Shown here piece after piece: positions 1 to 8,348 of a stretch of DNA of 64,000 bases. Every line of letters starts with the position of its first letter. The first letter of the stretch is position 1. The notes below the pieces were generated by a model that saw only the letters and a list, made by a program, of their open reading frames with translations, made no database searches and was not told where the DNA came from. This DNA is from Nocardioides caldifontis (GTDB lineage Bacteria > Actinomycetota > Actinomycetes > Propionibacteriales > Nocardioidaceae): positions 313,187 through 377,186 of the forward strand of contig NZ_ML701736.1 in the NCBI RefSeq assembly GCF_008087345.1. Direction: 5' to 3'. The translations under genes were made by a program, and so were the position numbers.

Positions 1-640
1 TGCCGTAGAAGAAGTGGGGCCCCTCGCCGAGGTCCGGGAGCTCGGGACGCACCACCTCGTCGGCCGGAGCCGGTGTCTCGCTCTCGGCGTCGACGAACCC
101 GTCGTACACCGGGTAGTCGAGCGTCTTCCCGATCTCGTCGCTGGAGATCGCGCGGGTGGACCCGTCCTGCACCTCGATGCCGCGGCCGGAGGAGTCGGCG
201 CGGACGAACCCCACCACCTCGACCTCGCCCGACGGCGGCTCGGGCAGCTCGTCCGGCACGTCACCGGTGTTGTCGGTCGGCACCCATCCCCGGTCGACCA
301 GCACGGCCGCACCGGAGCCGGTGACGAGCGGGGTGACGAGGTCGACGCCGGCGTCGCCGTCCCTGGTCTGGTAGCGCACGATCACGGTCGCGGCAGCGTC
401 GTACGTGCCCGTCGCGCGCACCCGCAACCACTCCCGGTCGTCGGGCACCGAGGCGTCGGTGGAGAGCACGTCGTCGACGGGGGCGGGGTCGGCCTCGAGG
501 TTCCGCTCCGTCCAGGCGTTGCGCTGCTCGCGCTCGTCGAGCCGGTGGAACTGCCACTCGCCCAACCTGACGAACAGGAAGGCGAGCGCGCCGACGAAGA
601 GGGCGAACAGCACCCAGCGGCGCGACAGCAGGAACCTCAC
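1..640 (-). CDS. SURF1 family cytochrome oxidase assembly protein (partial, 3' end off window)
   Basis: Reading leftward from GTG at 640, the protein starts with a short basic stretch and one N-terminal membrane segment, followed by the SURF1 signature WQFHRLDER. A long extracytoplasmic region follows, with the family's VDRGWVP motif and a terminal GPHFFYG near the window edge. SURF1 proteins have two membrane segments and assist maturation of heme-copper cytochrome c oxidase; the second segment lies outside the window. The GTG start is supported by a -10-like TAGATT ending 6 nt upstream, giving a leaderless transcript. It is divergent from moaA. The family call is strong; the role in oxidase assembly is taken from the family. 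Confidence 0.88.
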   Translation of the reverse strand, partial: MRFLLSRRWVLFALFVGALAFLFVRLGEWQFHRLDEREQRNAWTERNLEADPAPVDDVLSTDASVPDDREWLRVRATGTYDAAATVIVRYQTRDGDAGVDLVTPLVTGSGAAVLVDRGWVPTDNTGDVPDELPEPPSGEVEVVGFVRADSSGRGIEVQDGSTRAISSDEIGKTLDYPVYDGFVDAESETPAPADEVVRPELPDLGEGPHFFYG

Positions 641-646
641 CCTTGA

Positions 647-652
647 AATCTA
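647..652 (-). promoter_or_regulatory. -10 box of leaderless SURF1 gene
   Basis: TAGATT on the minus strand, with 6 nt between it and the GTG start. The transcript would begin at or next to the start codon. Confidence 0.5.
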
Positions 653-689
653 GGTGATGCGGACCAGCCGGACGTGCCCGCCCGCCACC

Positions 690-695
690 TATGCT
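690..695 (+). promoter_or_regulatory. -10 box of leaderless moaA
   Basis: TATGCT, followed by six bases and then GTG at 702. This spacing places the transcription start on the start codon and argues for the 702 start rather than the in-frame ATG at 654. Confidence 0.5.
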
Positions 696-701
696 GGCGG
701 G

Positions 702-1703
702 GTGCAGACCGACCAGCGGCTCGTCGACGGCTTCGGTCGGGTGGCGACGGACCTCCGGGTGTCGCTGACCGACCGGTGCAACCTGCGCTGCACCTATTGC
801 ATGCCCGAGGAGGGGCTCGACTGGCTGGCGAAGGAGTCGCTCCTCACCGACGACGAGATCGTGCGGCTGGTGCGCGTCGCGGTGACGATGCTGGGGGTAC
901 GGGAGGTGCGGTTCACCGGTGGTGAGCCGCTCGTACGCCGCGGGCTGGTCGACATCGTGCAACGGAGCGCCGAGCTCGACCCCCGCCCCGAGCTGTCGCT
1001 GACGACCAACGGTCTCGGGCTCGCCCGCACCGCCTCGGCCCTCGCCGCTGCGGGGCTCGACCGGGTCAACGTCAGCCTCGACACCGTCCGCCGTACCACC
1101 TTCCAGGAGCTCACCCGCCGCGACCGGCTCGACGACGTCGTCGCGGGGCTCGCGGCGGCCGACGCCGCCGGGCTCCGTCCGGTGAAGGTCAACGCGGTGC
1201 TGATGCGCGGGGTCAACGACGACCAGGCCGCGGAGCTGCTGGAGTGGTGCATCGCCCGCGGCTACCAGCTGCGGTTCATCGAGCAGATGCCGCTCGACGC
1301 GCAGCACGGCTGGAGCCGCGAGCAGATGGTGACCGCCGAGGAGATCCTGGGGCTGCTGTCCCAGCGGTTCGAGCTCACCGAGGCCGAGGAGCCCCGGGGG
1401 AGCGCACCCGCGGAGAAGTTCCTCGTCGACGGCGGCCCGGCCACCGTCGGGGTGATCGCGTCGGTGACGCGACCGTTCTGCGGCGACTGCGACCGGGTCC
1501 GGCTGACCGCCGACGGCCAGGTGCGCAACTGCCTGTTCGCCCGCGAGGAGTCCGACCTGCGCACGGCGCTGAGGGCCGGGGCGAGCGACGAGGAGCTGGC
1601 CTCCCGGTGGCGGGCCGCGGTGGCCCCCAAGCGAGCCGGTCACGGCATCGACGACGTCGCGTTCCTCCAGCCCAGCCGGCCGATGTCGGCGATCGGCGGG
1701 TAG
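702..1703 (+). CDS. moaA: GTP 3',8-cyclase MoaA (molybdenum cofactor biosynthesis)
   Basis: Radical-SAM enzyme of 333 aa that, with MoaC, turns GTP into cyclic pyranopterin monophosphate, the first step to molybdopterin. The CxxxCxxC cluster motif is at residues 26-33 (CNLRCTYC). The second [4Fe-4S] site is visible near the C terminus as CGDCDRVRL followed by a third Cys in VRNC. The protein ends with the diagnostic Gly-Gly (SAIGG), whose integrity is needed for activity in the family. The GTG start at 702 fits the -10 box 6 nt upstream. No other moa gene is adjacent. The product would feed the molybdenum or tungsten formate dehydrogenase encoded at 54 kb (inference). Confidence 0.95.
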   Translation: MQTDQRLVDGFGRVATDLRVSLTDRCNLRCTYCMPEEGLDWLAKESLLTDDEIVRLVRVAVTMLGVREVRFTGGEPLVRRGLVDIVQRSAELDPRPELSLTTNGLGLARTASALAAAGLDRVNVSLDTVRRTTFQELTRRDRLDDVVAGLAAADAAGLRPVKVNAVLMRGVNDDQAAELLEWCIARGYQLRFIEQMPLDAQHGWSREQMVTAEEILGLLSQRFELTEAEEPRGSAPAEKFLVDGGPATVGVIASVTRPFCGDCDRVRLTADGQVRNCLFAREESDLRTALRAGASDEELASRWRAAVAPKRAGHGIDDVAFLQPSRPMSAIGG

Positions 1704-1710
1704 GACGCGC

Positions 1711-1816
1711 CGACTCGGCACTTTTCAGGCGTGAAGATGCGACGACTCGGCACCCGTCAGGCGTGAAGACGCGACGACTCGGCGTGGATCGGGCGTGAAG
1801 ATGCGACGGGTCGGCG
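1711..1816. repeat. 32-bp tandem repeat, about 3.3 copies, between convergent genes
   Basis: Copies start at 1711, 1743, 1775 and 1807, exactly 32 bp apart. Each opens with CGACTCGGC (the fourth with CGGGTCGGC) and contains GGCGTGAAGAYGCGAC. The middle of the unit varies more than the ends. The array fills the gap between the stop codons of moaA and the convergent small gene that follows. No clear strong hairpin is seen in one unit. Confidence 0.85.
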
Positions 1817-2014
1817 TCAGGGGGCGAAGGGGCGCGTCTCCTTGAGGAAGCCGCGGACGCCGAGGAACGCCGACAGGGACTCGCGGTGCTCGTCGCAGGC
1901 GAGCCACTCCTTGCGCCGGTCGGGGGTGTGCACCTTCGGGTTGTTCCAGAGCAGCGTCCAGCGGGCGGCTGCCTGGCACCCCTTCGCCGAGCAGGTCGGG
2001 GAAAGGTCGCTCAC
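1817..2014 (-). CDS. Conserved small Cys-rich actinobacterial protein
   Basis: 65-aa protein with two N-terminal cysteines (PTCSAKGC), a third in LACDEHR, and the segment LLWNNPKVHTPDRRKEW. The spacing of Cys and His suggests a small zinc-binding fold (inference). From memory, close relatives are widespread in actinobacteria and are sometimes labelled acetone carboxylase; nothing in the sequence supports that enzyme. The GTG start at 2014 overlaps the TGA stop of the upstream DUF3099 gene by four bases (GTGA), so the pair is translationally coupled. No function is assigned. Confidence 0.75.
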   Translation of the reverse strand: MSDLSPTCSAKGCQAAARWTLLWNNPKVHTPDRRKEWLACDEHRESLSAFLGVRGFLKETRPFAP

Positions 2015-2316
2015 GGGTTGAGAGGCCGGTCGGCCGGCCCGGTCCCGAGCGCGGGCAGGTCGGGACGGAAGTCGTCGGGGCCGCCGGGGTCCGGGTTGCG
2101 GGTGTTGGCCATCACCACGGCGACGTACGGGAGGAAGACGGCGCCGACCAGGAAGACCCACATGAGCCAGTGGCCCATGAACAGCACGGCGAGGATCACG
2201 CAGGCCGTGCGGATCGCCATGGAGACGAGGTAGCGGCGCTCCCGGCCGCGGATGTCCTCGCTCCGCGGGCGCGAGGCGGAGGTGATCCGCACCGAGTCGG
2301 GCTTGCGACGCCGCAT
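2011..2316 (-). CDS. DUF3099 membrane protein
   Basis: 101-aa protein with the typical DUF3099 layout: a charged N terminus, the motif RRYLVSMAIRT, and two closely spaced membrane helices (about residues 37-57 and 60-78) ending in LPYVAVVMAN. A Pro/Asp-rich tail follows. The ATG at 2316 is preferred over an upstream GTG because the family alignment begins with MRRRKPDSVRITSA. It is co-transcribed and overlaps the small Cys-rich gene downstream. The function of the family is unknown; it is confined to actinobacteria as far as I know. Confidence 0.8.
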   Translation of the reverse strand: MRRRKPDSVRITSASRPRSEDIRGRERRYLVSMAIRTACVILAVLFMGHWLMWVFLVGAVFLPYVAVVMANTRNPDPGGPDDFRPDLPALGTGPADRPLNP

Positions 2317-2429
2317 GGGTGCCACGGTACGCCGCCCCACCAACGGCCCTGCACGGTGTGGCGGCCACGGGACTAGCCTCGGACCCGGACCGGCACGAGC
2401 CCGTGCCGACGACGGACCGGAGGACCCTC

Positions 2430-2657
2430 ATGACCAACCGCACCTACCGCATCATCGAGATCGTCGGCACCTCCCCGGACGGCATCGACCAGGCGATCCG
2501 CAACGGCATCGAGCGAGCCGGGGCGACCCTGCGCCACGTCGACTGGTTCGAGGTCACGCAGGTGCGCGGCCAGGCGAAGGACGGCGCGGTCGAGCACTTC
2601 CAGGTCGGGCTCAAGGTCGGGTTCCGGCTCGAGGACGACGCGGAGCTCGACGACTGA
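2430..2657 (+). CDS. Dodecin (flavin-storage protein)
   Basis: 75-aa protein of the dodecin family, which forms hollow dodecamers that bind flavins or CoA and buffer free flavin in the cytoplasm. Family features are YRIIEIVGTSPDGIDQAI at the N terminus and the aromatic VDWFEVTQVRG segment; the Trp in this segment stacks on the isoalloxazine ring in characterised dodecins. The length is exactly typical. ATG at 2430 is preceded by a GGAGGA ribosome site about 6 nt upstream. It stands alone between a divergent DUF3099 gene and fabG. Confidence 0.92.
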   Translation: MTNRTYRIIEIVGTSPDGIDQAIRNGIERAGATLRHVDWFEVTQVRGQAKDGAVEHFQVGLKVGFRLEDDAELDD

Positions 2658-3434
<777 letters not shown>

Positions 3435-3484
3435 CCAACCCGACCACCCCTGACGACCCCGCACGCACATCAGGAAGGAACGGC

Positions 3485-4255
3485 ATGGGCATCCTCGAGG
3501 GCAAGCGGATCCTGGTGGCCGGCGTCACCATGGACAGCTCGATCGGCTTCGCGGTCGCACGCGTGGCCCAGGAGCAGGGCGCCACCGTCGTGGTCTCCAA
3601 CTTCGGGCGCGCCCTGTCGATCACCAAGCGGATCGTCGGCCGGCTTCCCCAGCCGGCGCCGGTGATCGAGCTCGACGTCACCGACGAGTCGCACCTCGAG
3701 CGGCTGCCGGACGTCCTCCGCGAGCACGTCGACGGGCTCGACGGGGTGGTCCACTCGATCGCGTACGGCAACCCGGAGACGCTGCTCGGCGGCAAGTTCC
3801 TCGACGGGCCGTGGTCGGACGTCGCGCAGGCGGTCCAGGTCTCGGCGTACTCCCTGAAGTCGCTCACCACGGCCTGCCTGCCCCTGATGGGCGAGGGCGG
3901 ATCGGTGGTCGGGATGACCTTCGACGCCACGGTCGCGTGGCCGGCGTACGACTGGATGGGGGTGGCGAAGGCCGGTCTGGAGTCCACCTCGCGCTACCTC
4001 GCCCGCGACCTCGGGCCGCGCGGCATCCGGGTCAACCTGGTCTCCGCCGGGCCGTTGAAGACGCTGGCCGCCAAGGCGATCCCCGGCTTCGAGGACCTCG
4101 AGTCCTCCTGGAAGGACCGGGCGCCGCTCGGCTGGGACGAGTCCGACCACGGACCCACCGCGCGCGGTGTCGTCGCCCTGCTGAGCGACTTCTTCCCGGC
4201 GACCACCGGCGAGATCGTCCACGTCGACGGCGGGTTCCACGCGATGGGGCTCTGA
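3485..4255 (+). CDS. fabI: Enoyl-ACP reductase (InhA/FabI family)
   Basis: 256-aa NADH-dependent enoyl-ACP reductase completing each fatty-acid elongation cycle. It has the divergent SDR glycine region (VAGVTMDSSIGFAVAR), HSIAYGNP, and the catalytic segment PAYDWMGVAKAGLES, closely matching the InhA active-site stretch with Tyr and Lys six residues apart. VHVDGGFHAMGL closes the protein. A ribosome site AGGAAGG lies upstream of ATG 3485. It is downstream of fabG in one operon. Enzymes of this family are targets of isoniazid-type and triclosan-type inhibitors; sensitivity here cannot be judged from sequence. Confidence 0.94.
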   Translation: MGILEGKRILVAGVTMDSSIGFAVARVAQEQGATVVVSNFGRALSITKRIVGRLPQPAPVIELDVTDESHLERLPDVLREHVDGLDGVVHSIAYGNPETLLGGKFLDGPWSDVAQAVQVSAYSLKSLTTACLPLMGEGGSVVGMTFDATVAWPAYDWMGVAKAGLESTSRYLARDLGPRGIRVNLVSAGPLKTLAAKAIPGFEDLESSWKDRAPLGWDESDHGPTARGVVALLSDFFPATTGEIVHVDGGFHAMGL

Positions 4256-4329
4256 ACCCCTGCGACGAGTGGTGATGCTCGGGTAGTTTCGACCTGATTG
4301 TCAGCCGGGACGGATCGTGGGGTGGCTGG

Positions 4330-4839
4330 GTGGGCGACGGGTCGAGGGTGCTCGTGGTGATGCGCCACGCCAAGGCCGAGCCGTACGCCGACGCCGACCG
4401 TGCCCGCCGGCTGACCGCGCGTGGCCGCAGCGACGCGACGACCGTCGGCGAGCAGCTCGCCGCGTGGGGGGTCGTCCCCGACCACGCCGTCGTCTCGGCC
4501 GCCGCCCGCACCGTCGAGACGTGGTCGCTGGTGAAGGAGCAACTCTCCGGGGACCCGACCGAAGAGGTCACCGAGGCGATGTACAACGCCTCGGCCGACG
4601 CCGCCCTCGAGACGCTGCGGCTGCTGCCCGACGAGCTCCGCACGGTCCTGCTCGTGGGCCACAACCCGTGCATCGCCTACCTCGCCACCGTCCTCCACGA
4701 CGGGCAGGGCGACCCGGAGGCGCTGCGCCGGCTGCTGGCCGGGTTCCCACCGGCCGCGGCGGCGGTCCTCGAGCTGGACGGCGGCTGGGAGAGCCTCGCG
4801 GAGGGCGTCGCGCGGCTGACCCACGTGCACACCCCCTGA
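4330..4839 (+). CDS. SixA-like histidine phosphatase
   Basis: 169-aa member of the histidine phosphatase (phosphoglycerate mutase-like) superfamily of SixA type. The nucleophile motif is VVMRHAKAE (His13 region), the second catalytic His lies in LLVGHNP, and the RxxA region RRLTARGR matches the SixA subgroup. SixA dephosphorylates phosphohistidine on signalling proteins in E. coli; the substrate in actinobacteria is not known. GTG at 4330 lies about 40 nt after a TAGTTT -10-like box at 4284-4289. Its 3' end converges on serB with a six-base gap. Confidence 0.82.
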   Translation: MGDGSRVLVVMRHAKAEPYADADRARRLTARGRSDATTVGEQLAAWGVVPDHAVVSAAARTVETWSLVKEQLSGDPTEEVTEAMYNASADAALETLRLLPDELRTVLLVGHNPCIAYLATVLHDGQGDPEALRRLLAGFPPAAAAVLELDGGWESLAEGVARLTHVHTP

Positions 4840-4845
4840 TCCGCG

Positions 4846-6108
4846 CTAGAGCGGCGGGGCGGGGGTCACGAAGCCGGCCTCGGCGTCGGCGGCCTCGACC
4901 TCCTCGCGGGTGATGCCGAGCAGGTAGAGGATCGCGTCGAGGAACGGAACGTTCACCGACGTGTCCGCCGCTTCCTGGACCACGGGCTTGGCGTTGAAGG
5001 CGATCCCGAGCCCGGCGGCGCTGAGCATGTCGAGGTCGTTCGCGCCGTCCCCGACCGCCACCGTGGCAGCCTGCGAGACCCCGACCTCGGCGGCGAAGCG
5101 GCGCAGCGCCTCGGCCTTGCCGGCGCGATCCACCACCGCGCCCACGATCCGCCCGGTGAGCCGGCCGTCGACGACCTCGAGCTCGTTGGCGGCGGAGAAG
5201 TCGATGCCCAGGTCGTCGGCGAGCCGGTCGGTGACCTGGCTGAACCCGCCGGAGACGATCGCGAACCGGTAGCCGAGCCGCTTCAGGGTCCGCACCAGGG
5301 TGCGCGCCCCCTTGGTGAGCTGCAGCCCTTCGTAGACCCGGTCCAGGCACGCCGCGTCGAGCCCCTCGAGGAGCGCCACGCGCTGGCGCAGCGACGCCTC
5401 GAAGTCGATCTCGCCGCGCATCGCGGCCTCCGTCACCGCGGCCACCTCGCCCAGGCACCCGGCGTGCTCGGCGAGCATCTCGATGACCTCGCCCTGCACG
5501 AGGGTCGAGTCGACGTCCATCACGATCAGCCGCATCCCGTGGCGCAGCAGGTTCGCCGGCTGCACCGCGACGTCGACCTGCTGCCGGGCGGCCTCCTGGG
5601 CGAGCACCCGGCGCAACCGGTGCGGGGGCACGCCCGAGACGTGGAGGTCGATGGCGGTGACCGGGTAGCGGGCCATCCGCTCGATGCGGTCGATGTTCGC
5701 GCCGACGTCGGCGATGCGGCCGGTGATCGCGGAGACCGCCACCGTGGTCAGCGGGGCGCCCAGCACGGTCACGTGGCTGCGGCCGTCGCGACGGCTGCGG
5801 TTGTCGCCGTGCCCCTTCTCGACGAGCACCTCGAGCTCGAGCCCCTCGGCGACCTGCGTGACCGCGTCGCGGAGCTGCTTCCAGTGCCGGGGCGCCGTCA
5901 CGAGCACGCCGAGCACGAGCCGACCGCGCAGGACGATCTGCTCGATGTCCAGCACCTCGACGCGGAAGCCGGCCAGGGTGCCGAAGACGCCGGCCGTCAC
6001 GCCGGGCCGGTCGACCCCGGTGAAGGTGATGAGCAGGGTCTTCGGCGCTGCGTCGAAGGTGCCGTCGGTATCGACTCCGGTGTCGCGCGCGGTCTGCAGG
6101 GCGTCCAT
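4846..6108 (-). CDS. serB: Phosphoserine phosphatase SerB with two ACT domains
   Basis: 420-aa enzyme catalysing the last step of serine synthesis. Residues about 24-180 form two ACT-type regulatory domains (LLITFTGVDRPGVTAGVF opens the first), as in mycobacterial SerB2. The HAD phosphatase follows: nucleophile motif MDVDSTLVQGE, IVSGGFSQV with the conserved Ser, and the metal-binding VGDGANDLDML. ACT domains suggest amino-acid feedback control. The ATG at 6108 lies ten bases after a TAGCCT box (6119-6124, minus strand), so the leader is very short. It converges with sixA. Confidence 0.95.
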   Translation of the reverse strand: MDALQTARDTGVDTDGTFDAAPKTLLITFTGVDRPGVTAGVFGTLAGFRVEVLDIEQIVLRGRLVLGVLVTAPRHWKQLRDAVTQVAEGLELEVLVEKGHGDNRSRRDGRSHVTVLGAPLTTVAVSAITGRIADVGANIDRIERMARYPVTAIDLHVSGVPPHRLRRVLAQEAARQQVDVAVQPANLLRHGMRLIVMDVDSTLVQGEVIEMLAEHAGCLGEVAAVTEAAMRGEIDFEASLRQRVALLEGLDAACLDRVYEGLQLTKGARTLVRTLKRLGYRFAIVSGGFSQVTDRLADDLGIDFSAANELEVVDGRLTGRIVGAVVDRAGKAEALRRFAAEVGVSQAATVAVGDGANDLDMLSAAGLGIAFNAKPVVQEAADTSVNVPFLDAILYLLGITREEVEAADAEAGFVTPAPPL

Positions 6109-6121
6109 GACGCGACGAAGG

Positions 6122-6922
6122 CTAACGGTCGAAGGGGTGGCTGCAGGCAGCGACCACCGCTCGACGGGCGGCCCGGTCCAGCGGCAGCAGCGCCGCCCGC
6201 CTCCGGTCGGCCTCCGACGCCGTCACCGCTCCGCCATCGTCCTCGAGCGCCAGCTCGACGATCGTGCGGCACCGGGCGGCGAGCGCCAGCATCCGCTGCT
6301 GCCGGGCACCCGTCCCGGGCGGGACGGCGAGCGAGGTGGGGCGGCGCAGCGCCATCAGCTCGTCGGCGACCTCCGGCCGCCAGCGCCCCACGTCGAGGGC
6401 GGCGAGCTCGTCGGCCACCGCCGGGAGCGCCCGCCGGAGCCCGGTGTCGGCCTCGCCGAGGTCGGGGAGCTGGCGCCGGGAGCTCGCCGGCAGACAGCGC
6501 CAGACCACTCCGGCACCGGCGCGGAACGGCACCAGCCCGAGGTCGGCCCCGTCCAGCACCACCGCCTCGCCGACCTCCAGCGCCTCGCTGTTGAAGGCGG
6601 CGGGGCCGCCCAGCCCGAGCGGGTCACCGGGCTCCGGCAAGGCGAGCCCTGCGGCCGTGGCCCGTTCGGCGCGGAGCGCCCCGAGGGCCAGGATCAGCGG
6701 CACCGGCTCGTCGCGCCCGGGGAGCCCGACGACGTCGTGGGCGGCGTCGTCGCCGACCACGGCGTCGCGTGCCTCGTCGAGGCTGGCCGTGCCCGCGCAC
6801 CAGGCGGAGAACCACAGCGCCAGCCGGGCGGAGTCGCCCAGCCCGACGGCGACGCCGGGACGTCCTGCCCCGCGGCCCGGCGACAGCGACCGTGCTCCGT
6901 GCGCGGCGTCGTCCTCGTCCAC
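6122..6922 (-). CDS. Conserved actinobacterial protein of unknown function
   Basis: 266-aa protein not assigned to a family I can name. It is Ala/Leu-rich and probably soluble, with recognisable blocks WFSAWCAGTASLDEA, GGPAAFNSEALEVGEAVVL and VVWRCLPASSRRQLPDLGEAD. No membrane segment or metal motif is evident. GTG at 6922 sits 7 nt after a TAGGCT box, supporting this start. It is downstream of and divergent to an ABC ATPase and ends 13 nt before the serB start, so it could be co-transcribed with serB. From memory, a similar gene sits beside serB in Streptomyces. Confidence 0.65.
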   Translation of the reverse strand: MDEDDAAHGARSLSPGRGAGRPGVAVGLGDSARLALWFSAWCAGTASLDEARDAVVGDDAAHDVVGLPGRDEPVPLILALGALRAERATAAGLALPEPGDPLGLGGPAAFNSEALEVGEAVVLDGADLGLVPFRAGAGVVWRCLPASSRRQLPDLGEADTGLRRALPAVADELAALDVGRWRPEVADELMALRRPTSLAVPPGTGARQQRMLALAARCRTIVELALEDDGGAVTASEADRRRAALLPLDRAARRAVVAACSHPFDR

Positions 6923-6929
6923 CCGACGA

Positions 6930-6935
6930 AGCCTA
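6930..6935 (-). promoter_or_regulatory. -10 box of leaderless gene at 6122-6922
   Basis: TAGGCT on the minus strand with a 7-nt spacer to the GTG start at 6922. Confidence 0.5.
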
Positions 6936-7022
6936 CGCGGGGTCCACGCGGGGCCCTCGGGGGAGCCGCGGCCCCGTGTCGTAGGTTGGGTGCCCGCCGT
7001 CGAAGGAGGGGCCCCGCAAGCC

Positions 7023-7829
7023 ATGGATCCGGTGCTGCAGTTCGCGGGCGTCACGGTGCGCCGCGGCGAGGCGACGCTCCTCGCCGACGTCGACTGGACC
7101 GTCGAGGAGGACGAGCGCTGGGTCATCCTCGGCCCGAACGGCGCCGGCAAGACGACGCTCGTGCAAGTCGCGTCCGCCCAGCTCCACCCGTCGGGCGGGG
7201 TCGCCGGGGTGCTCGGCGAGGTCCTCGGCGCCGTCGACGTCTTCGAGCTCCGCCCCCGCATCGGCCTGACCAGCGCCGCCATCGCCGAGCGCATCCCGCG
7301 TCAGGAGCGGGTCCACGACGTGGTCGTCTCCGCGTCGTACAGCGTGATCGGCCGGTGGCGCGAGCAGTACGACGAGCTCGACCACCAGCGGGCGGCGGAG
7401 CTGATGGCCGAGCTCGGCGTGGGCCGGCTGGCCGACCGCACGTTCGGCACCCTCAGCGAGGGGGAGCGCAAGCGGGTGCAGATCGCCCGGGCGCTGATGA
7501 CCGACCCCGAGCTGCTGATCCTGGACGAGCCCGCCGCGGGGCTCGACCTCGGTGGCCGGGAGGACCTGGTCTCCACGCTGTCGGTGCTGGCCATGGACGG
7601 CGACGCTCCGGCGATCATCCTGGTCTCCCACCACGTCGAGGAGATCCCCCCGGGGTTCACCCACGTCCTGATGCTCCGCGAGGGGCGGGTCACCGCGGCA
7701 GGACCACTCGAGCACGTGATGACCGAGGAGAACCTCTCGGCGACCTTCGGGATGCCACTGGTGCTCAGCCACGAGGCGGGCCGATGGTCCGCGCGCCGGA
7801 GGGTCCGCCGCCGCCAGTCCGCCGACTAG
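7023..7829 (+). CDS. ABC transporter ATP-binding protein (stand-alone ATPase)
   Basis: 268-aa nucleotide-binding subunit. Walker A is LGPNGAGKTT (about residues 38-47), the signature is TLSEGERKRVQ, and Walker B is LLILDEPAAGLDLGG followed by the switch His in VSHHVEE. ATG at 7023 is preceded by GGAGGGG. No permease or binding protein is adjacent, so the partner is either encoded elsewhere or the protein acts on its own as a ModF-like or translation-type ATPase; I cannot decide which. A TAGGTT -10-like box lies about 37 nt upstream. It begins a run with NfeD, SPFH and TSUP genes. Confidence 0.87.
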   Translation: MDPVLQFAGVTVRRGEATLLADVDWTVEEDERWVILGPNGAGKTTLVQVASAQLHPSGGVAGVLGEVLGAVDVFELRPRIGLTSAAIAERIPRQERVHDVVVSASYSVIGRWREQYDELDHQRAAELMAELGVGRLADRTFGTLSEGERKRVQIARALMTDPELLILDEPAAGLDLGGREDLVSTLSVLAMDGDAPAIILVSHHVEEIPPGFTHVLMLREGRVTAAGPLEHVMTEENLSATFGMPLVLSHEAGRWSARRRVRRRQSAD

Positions 7830-7832
7830 GCT
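7827..7832 (+). promoter_or_regulatory. -10 box of leaderless nfeD-like gene
   Basis: TAGGCT overlaps the stop codon of the ABC ATPase gene and is followed by six bases and GTG at 7839. The nfeD-SPFH pair can therefore be transcribed on its own. Confidence 0.5.
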
Positions 7833-7838
7833 GCAGGT

Positions 7839-8309
7839 GTGAACGAGTTCTGGGACGGGCTGGGCGACAATGTCTGGGCGGTGTGGCTCGGGCTGTCGAT
7901 CGTCCTGGGCGTCGCGGAGCTCGCGAGCCTCGACCTCGTCCTCCTCATGCTCGCCGCCGGCGCTCTCGGCGGCATGGTGACCGCACTGCTCGGCGCGGGC
8001 GTCGCGATCCAGGTGCTGGTCGCGGCTGCCACCGCGGTCGCGATGCTCGCCCTGGTGCGCCCTTCGATGGTCGCCCGGCTCCACAAGGGCCCCGACCTCA
8101 AGCACGGCCCCGCCGCCCTCATCGGGACGGAGGGGTTCGCGATCATGGAGATCACCGGCCGCTCGGGCCAGGTGAAGCTCGGCGGCGAGGTCTGGACGGC
8201 GCGCCCCTACAGCGAGGACGCCGTCATCCCGGCAGGCGCGAAGGTGCAGGTCTTCGAGATCCGCGGCGCCACGGCGTACGTCCACGAGGTCCCGGAGCTG
8301 GGGTCCTGA
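7839..8309 (+). CDS. NfeD-like membrane protein
   Basis: 156-aa protein with two to three N-terminal membrane helices (about residues 12-35 and 38-72) and a C-terminal OB-fold-like beta domain (LIGTEGFAIMEITGRSGQVKLGGEVW). This is the short NfeD type that is almost always encoded next to a stomatin-like SPFH protein, as here (39 nt upstream). The pair is thought to organise membrane microdomains and membrane protein quality control. It lacks the ClpP-like protease domain of long NfeD proteins. Confidence 0.88.
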   Translation: MNEFWDGLGDNVWAVWLGLSIVLGVAELASLDLVLLMLAAGALGGMVTALLGAGVAIQVLVAAATAVAMLALVRPSMVARLHKGPDLKHGPAALIGTEGFAIMEITGRSGQVKLGGEVWTARPYSEDAVIPAGAKVQVFEIRGATAYVHEVPELGS

Positions 8310-8348
8310 CGTGGCCCACCGAACACCAACCAGAGAGGGGATCGCGCG

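Noticed and set aside
1711-1816. Possible small CRISPR array
   Set aside because: Copies are contiguous with no unique spacers and there are no cas genes nearby.
1817-2014. Acetone carboxylase
   Set aside because: 65 aa and no resemblance to carboxylase subunits; likely a mis-transferred name.
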